The position numbers and the translations under genes were made by a program. A DNA stretch of 64,000 bases from Acetobacterium sp. KB-1 (GTDB taxonomy: Bacteria; Bacillota; Clostridia; Eubacteriales; Eubacteriaceae), in contig NZ_CP030040.1 of the NCBI RefSeq assembly GCF_003260995.1, positions 1,781,620 through 1,845,619 of the forward strand, written 5' to 3'. Under the pieces are notes generated by a model. It worked only from the letters and a program-made list of their open reading frames with translations, was not told the origin of the DNA and made no database searches. Each line of letters begins with the position of its first letter. The first letter of the stretch is position 1. Of the stretch, positions 61,955 through 64,000 are shown one piece after another.

Positions 61955-62043
61955 TCCATTCACTCCTTTGTCACTTTACTTACTATAATTATACACTAAA
62001 TTTTATTATAGCATACTCTCTTTAATGAAACTTTATATAATTT

Positions 62044-62076
62044 AAAAGGAACTGTATTTTTTATACAGTTCCTTTT
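62044..62076 (-). terminator. Terminator of the DUF5317 gene
   Basis: AAAAGGAACTGTAT (62044-62057) pairs with ATACAGTTCCTTTT (62063-62076), loop TTTTT, minus-strand TTTTAAATT following. A plus-strand T-run also exists. Confidence 0.85.
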
Positions 62077-62096
62077 GTTTTATTTATGATCATCGC

Positions 62097-63794
62097 TTAT
62101 TTTTTCTTTCGCCAGAAGGCCACATCTTTGCCGTCAAGCTTTAGTTCAACCAGTTCATAGCCCGCTCGTTTTCGTTCATCGACGGTTTGCTGAAAATCTT
62201 TTCGTTCATCATCATCCATGTCGGCCAGCATTTTTTCCTTGTCTTCATCGGTGCTTTCATAGACCCGTCCGACCACCGGCTCGGTAACTTCTTCAATCTC
62301 CTTCAAGGGAATACCGACCTCATCTCTGGGTGTTCCGTTGATCAATATTTCGGCTTCCTTGCTGGTTTCTTTCATCAGTTGTTTGCGTCGTGCGACTTTT
62401 CGTTTTTCATCTTCCAGATTCAGTCGCTGCCAGACGTTTAGCATTTCATCTTCAGAAAATTCCAGATCTTCCTCGTCTTTTCCTCTTACGCCACTATCAT
62501 AGGTACTGTTTTCACTGCGCAAAACAAAGGGTTGGTCAAGATCGGTCAGTTTAAAACTCTCAACAATTCTCAAGTCCGATTCCGGTACCGGATGCGGTTC
62601 ACCATCGGGATCACTCAGCGATTTTGCTACCTTATTGAGCTCAATTTCGCGCATTTGCAGAATCAGTCGTTCTTTTTCAACGGCCAGTTTTTCTTCGTAA
62701 TATTTTTTTGTGAAGAATCCCGCATCATCACTATTAAGAATTTCTTCCATATCAGCGGCTTCAAGTTCTTTATCACCCTTGACATAGGTTCCAACTTCCT
62801 GGATATTGCTGATAATCTTGGTGCTGCCGTCATCCACCGGTTCCATAACCCGGGTTTCCTGGACATCACTATTACTGATAACAATTTCTTCGGTTTCGGT
62901 TCCAATTCCTGAATCCACCCCATCCAAATCGGCTGGAATCAGTCTGGTTTGCTCATCGCCGTTTATTTCTGCCGTTTGGCCGGAATTAAAACCTTCTGTT
63001 GGTATAACCGTGGTGGCATGTTCATCCCGATCCCCACGAATACCGCCGGTTGCGGCCATATCCCGGTAGTAATAATCGTCCTCATCTTGCACATCTTCCG
63101 GTTCATCATAACCTTCCTGAAAATGGTCTTGAGTGGATACCCGATCGATTCCGTTGTCTTCGTCATCGCCAAAAATGCCCTCATCTTCACCATGATCATT
63201 TCGTTCATCGTGCATGATTGAGGCTTTTTTGTTCATCACATACTGAATAAATCCAATTAATCCGATGACCGTTACAATTGTACCAACCGTAATTCCGGCT
63301 ACTGAGCCATAAAGACTCATCACCAGTGGCACATAGGGTATTGGAAAAGGCAGGTTGATACCCAAAAACCATAACAGGGTATTGGGCTGAATCAATGAGT
63401 ATATGGGACTCAGTCCCTGGGTGATCTGTTCCCCAAAAGCAGCCGGTAGAATATCAATAACGCCTTGCGAAACAGGCATGTGTCCGCCATTAATAAAAAT
63501 CACCACAAAATTGGCGGTAATCCCCACTGCCATTAAAATTACCCAGAAGTCATCCAGATTAAATACCAGCATAACCAGGATTAGAATATAACTGGCAAAA
63601 TTGACAATCTCAAGATAGGGTTCAACCAGTGCGATACCTCCGGTGTAGATGTAAAGATGCAAGGCAATTTGCAACACCAACCCTAAAATTCCAACTGGCA
63701 ACAAGGAAATTTTTCTGACTTTGAAACCATGGAGGCTTCCCCGTCGAATTTTTCCAATTAAAAAACCTAACATAATCGCAATTAGTATTAACAT
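62097..63794 (-). CDS. DUF5317 membrane protein with long acidic cytoplasmic tail
   Basis: 565-aa protein. Residues ~1-210 hold about six hydrophobic helices of the DUF5317 family ('IMLGFLIGKIRRGSL', 'FINGGHMPVSQGVIDILPAAFG'). From ~215 to the end the sequence is hydrophilic, low-complexity and very rich in Asp/Glu, with a coiled-coil-like Glu/Lys segment near 365-395. Most DUF5317 proteins end after the membrane part, so the ~350-residue tail is unusual. Upstream of secA with its own promoter; function unknown. Confidence 0.75.
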   Translation of the reverse strand: MLILIAIMLGFLIGKIRRGSLHGFKVRKISLLPVGILGLVLQIALHLYIYTGGIALVEPYLEIVNFASYILILVMLVFNLDDFWVILMAVGITANFVVIFINGGHMPVSQGVIDILPAAFGEQITQGLSPIYSLIQPNTLLWFLGINLPFPIPYVPLVMSLYGSVAGITVGTIVTVIGLIGFIQYVMNKKASIMHDERNDHGEDEGIFGDDEDNGIDRVSTQDHFQEGYDEPEDVQDEDDYYYRDMAATGGIRGDRDEHATTVIPTEGFNSGQTAEINGDEQTRLIPADLDGVDSGIGTETEEIVISNSDVQETRVMEPVDDGSTKIISNIQEVGTYVKGDKELEAADMEEILNSDDAGFFTKKYYEEKLAVEKERLILQMREIELNKVAKSLSDPDGEPHPVPESDLRIVESFKLTDLDQPFVLRSENSTYDSGVRGKDEEDLEFSEDEMLNVWQRLNLEDEKRKVARRKQLMKETSKEAEILINGTPRDEVGIPLKEIEEVTEPVVGRVYESTDEDKEKMLADMDDDERKDFQQTVDERKRAGYELVELKLDGKDVAFWRKKK

Positions 63795-63881
63795 ATTAGT
63801 TTTAACCCCACTATTTATTTATAATCATTTCTTAGGTATTCTTATCTATATAAATGCTTAGATAATAATGCATATAGATCT

Positions 63882-63910
63882 ATTTTAAAACAAAAGAAAA
63901 GTTCTGTCAA
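63882..63910 (-). promoter_or_regulatory. Promoter of the DUF5317 gene
   Basis: -35 TTGACA (63905-63910) and -10 TAAAAT (63882-63887) at 17-bp spacing, minus strand, ~90 bp before the start. The remaining 63911-64000 is AT-rich with no gene seen. Confidence 0.7.
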
Positions 63911-64000
63911 AACTTTATGCCTAAATAATGTATAAATTTGAAAATAAATTGAATTTATAAAATAACATCATCAAAAACACCCCTTAAAACAATTTTTCAA

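Overview
The window looks like the chromosome of an anaerobic acetogenic Firmicute, most likely Acetobacterium or a close Eubacteriaceae relative. This is inferred from gene content: MttB-family methyltransferases with a corrinoid protein and methyl-THF methyltransferases, a three-domain cobalamin methionine synthase behind a SAM-I riboswitch, a rubredoxin/flavin-reductase fusion, several sigma-54 activators and Gram-positive type ribosome binding sites. No rRNA, tRNA, CRISPR array, phage or transposase gene was seen.

Layout. 0-3.5 kb: end of an ABC permease gene with a thiamine-binding MTH1187 protein, then a butanediol dehydrogenase with its own sigma-54 promoter and activator. 3.6-10.9 kb: a metallophosphoesterase coupled to a short radical SAM enzyme, the nadA-nadB-nadC-niaR NAD biosynthesis operon with a promoter/operator, and a CHAD protein. 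11-14.5 kb: modABC facing a ModE-like HTH-TOBE regulator. 14.5-19.3 kb: dxs and a cyclic-di-GMP protein gene split by a frameshift.

19.5-40.4 kb is the notable region. Two transcription units diverge from a 0.68-kb gap that holds two nearly identical sigma-54 promoters pointing apart. To the right: an Asp/Glu-racemase-like protein, two pyrrolysine-free MttB-type methyltransferases and a PAS/AAA+ sigma-54 activator. To the left: a BCCT betaine-type transporter, an opine-dehydrogenase-like enzyme, PanB, a corrinoid protein, two methyl-THF:corrinoid methyltransferases, a lipoprotein, an ornithine-cyclodeaminase-family protein, a four-gene flavin/iron-sulfur amino-acid dehydrogenase set, RidA, an AraC regulator and an APC permease. 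I read this as an uptake and catabolic island for an N-methylated (betaine-like) amino acid: methyl groups go through the corrinoid protein to tetrahydrofolate and the Wood-Ljungdahl pathway, and the remaining skeleton is oxidised through imino acids. PanB plus a PanE-superfamily dehydrogenase in such a cluster suggests an additional, undescribed one-carbon (retro-aldol) step. The substrate is not known from sequence.

40.4-49 kb: an esterase, a DUF2087 protein and a TetR regulator with a 44-bp near-perfect palindrome over its promoter; a DUF1611 protein; and a two-component/ABC transporter set of the Bce/Mac type. 49-64 kb: tandem-rubredoxin flavoprotein, adenine deaminase, an AAA/DUF4143 ATPase with an inverted-repeat operator, SAM-riboswitch-controlled metH next to the homocysteine-forming genes (DUF39, NIL-ferredoxin, UPF0280), prfB with its programmed frameshift, a structured palindromic repeat also present in short form near 9.9 kb, secA, and a DUF5317 membrane protein.
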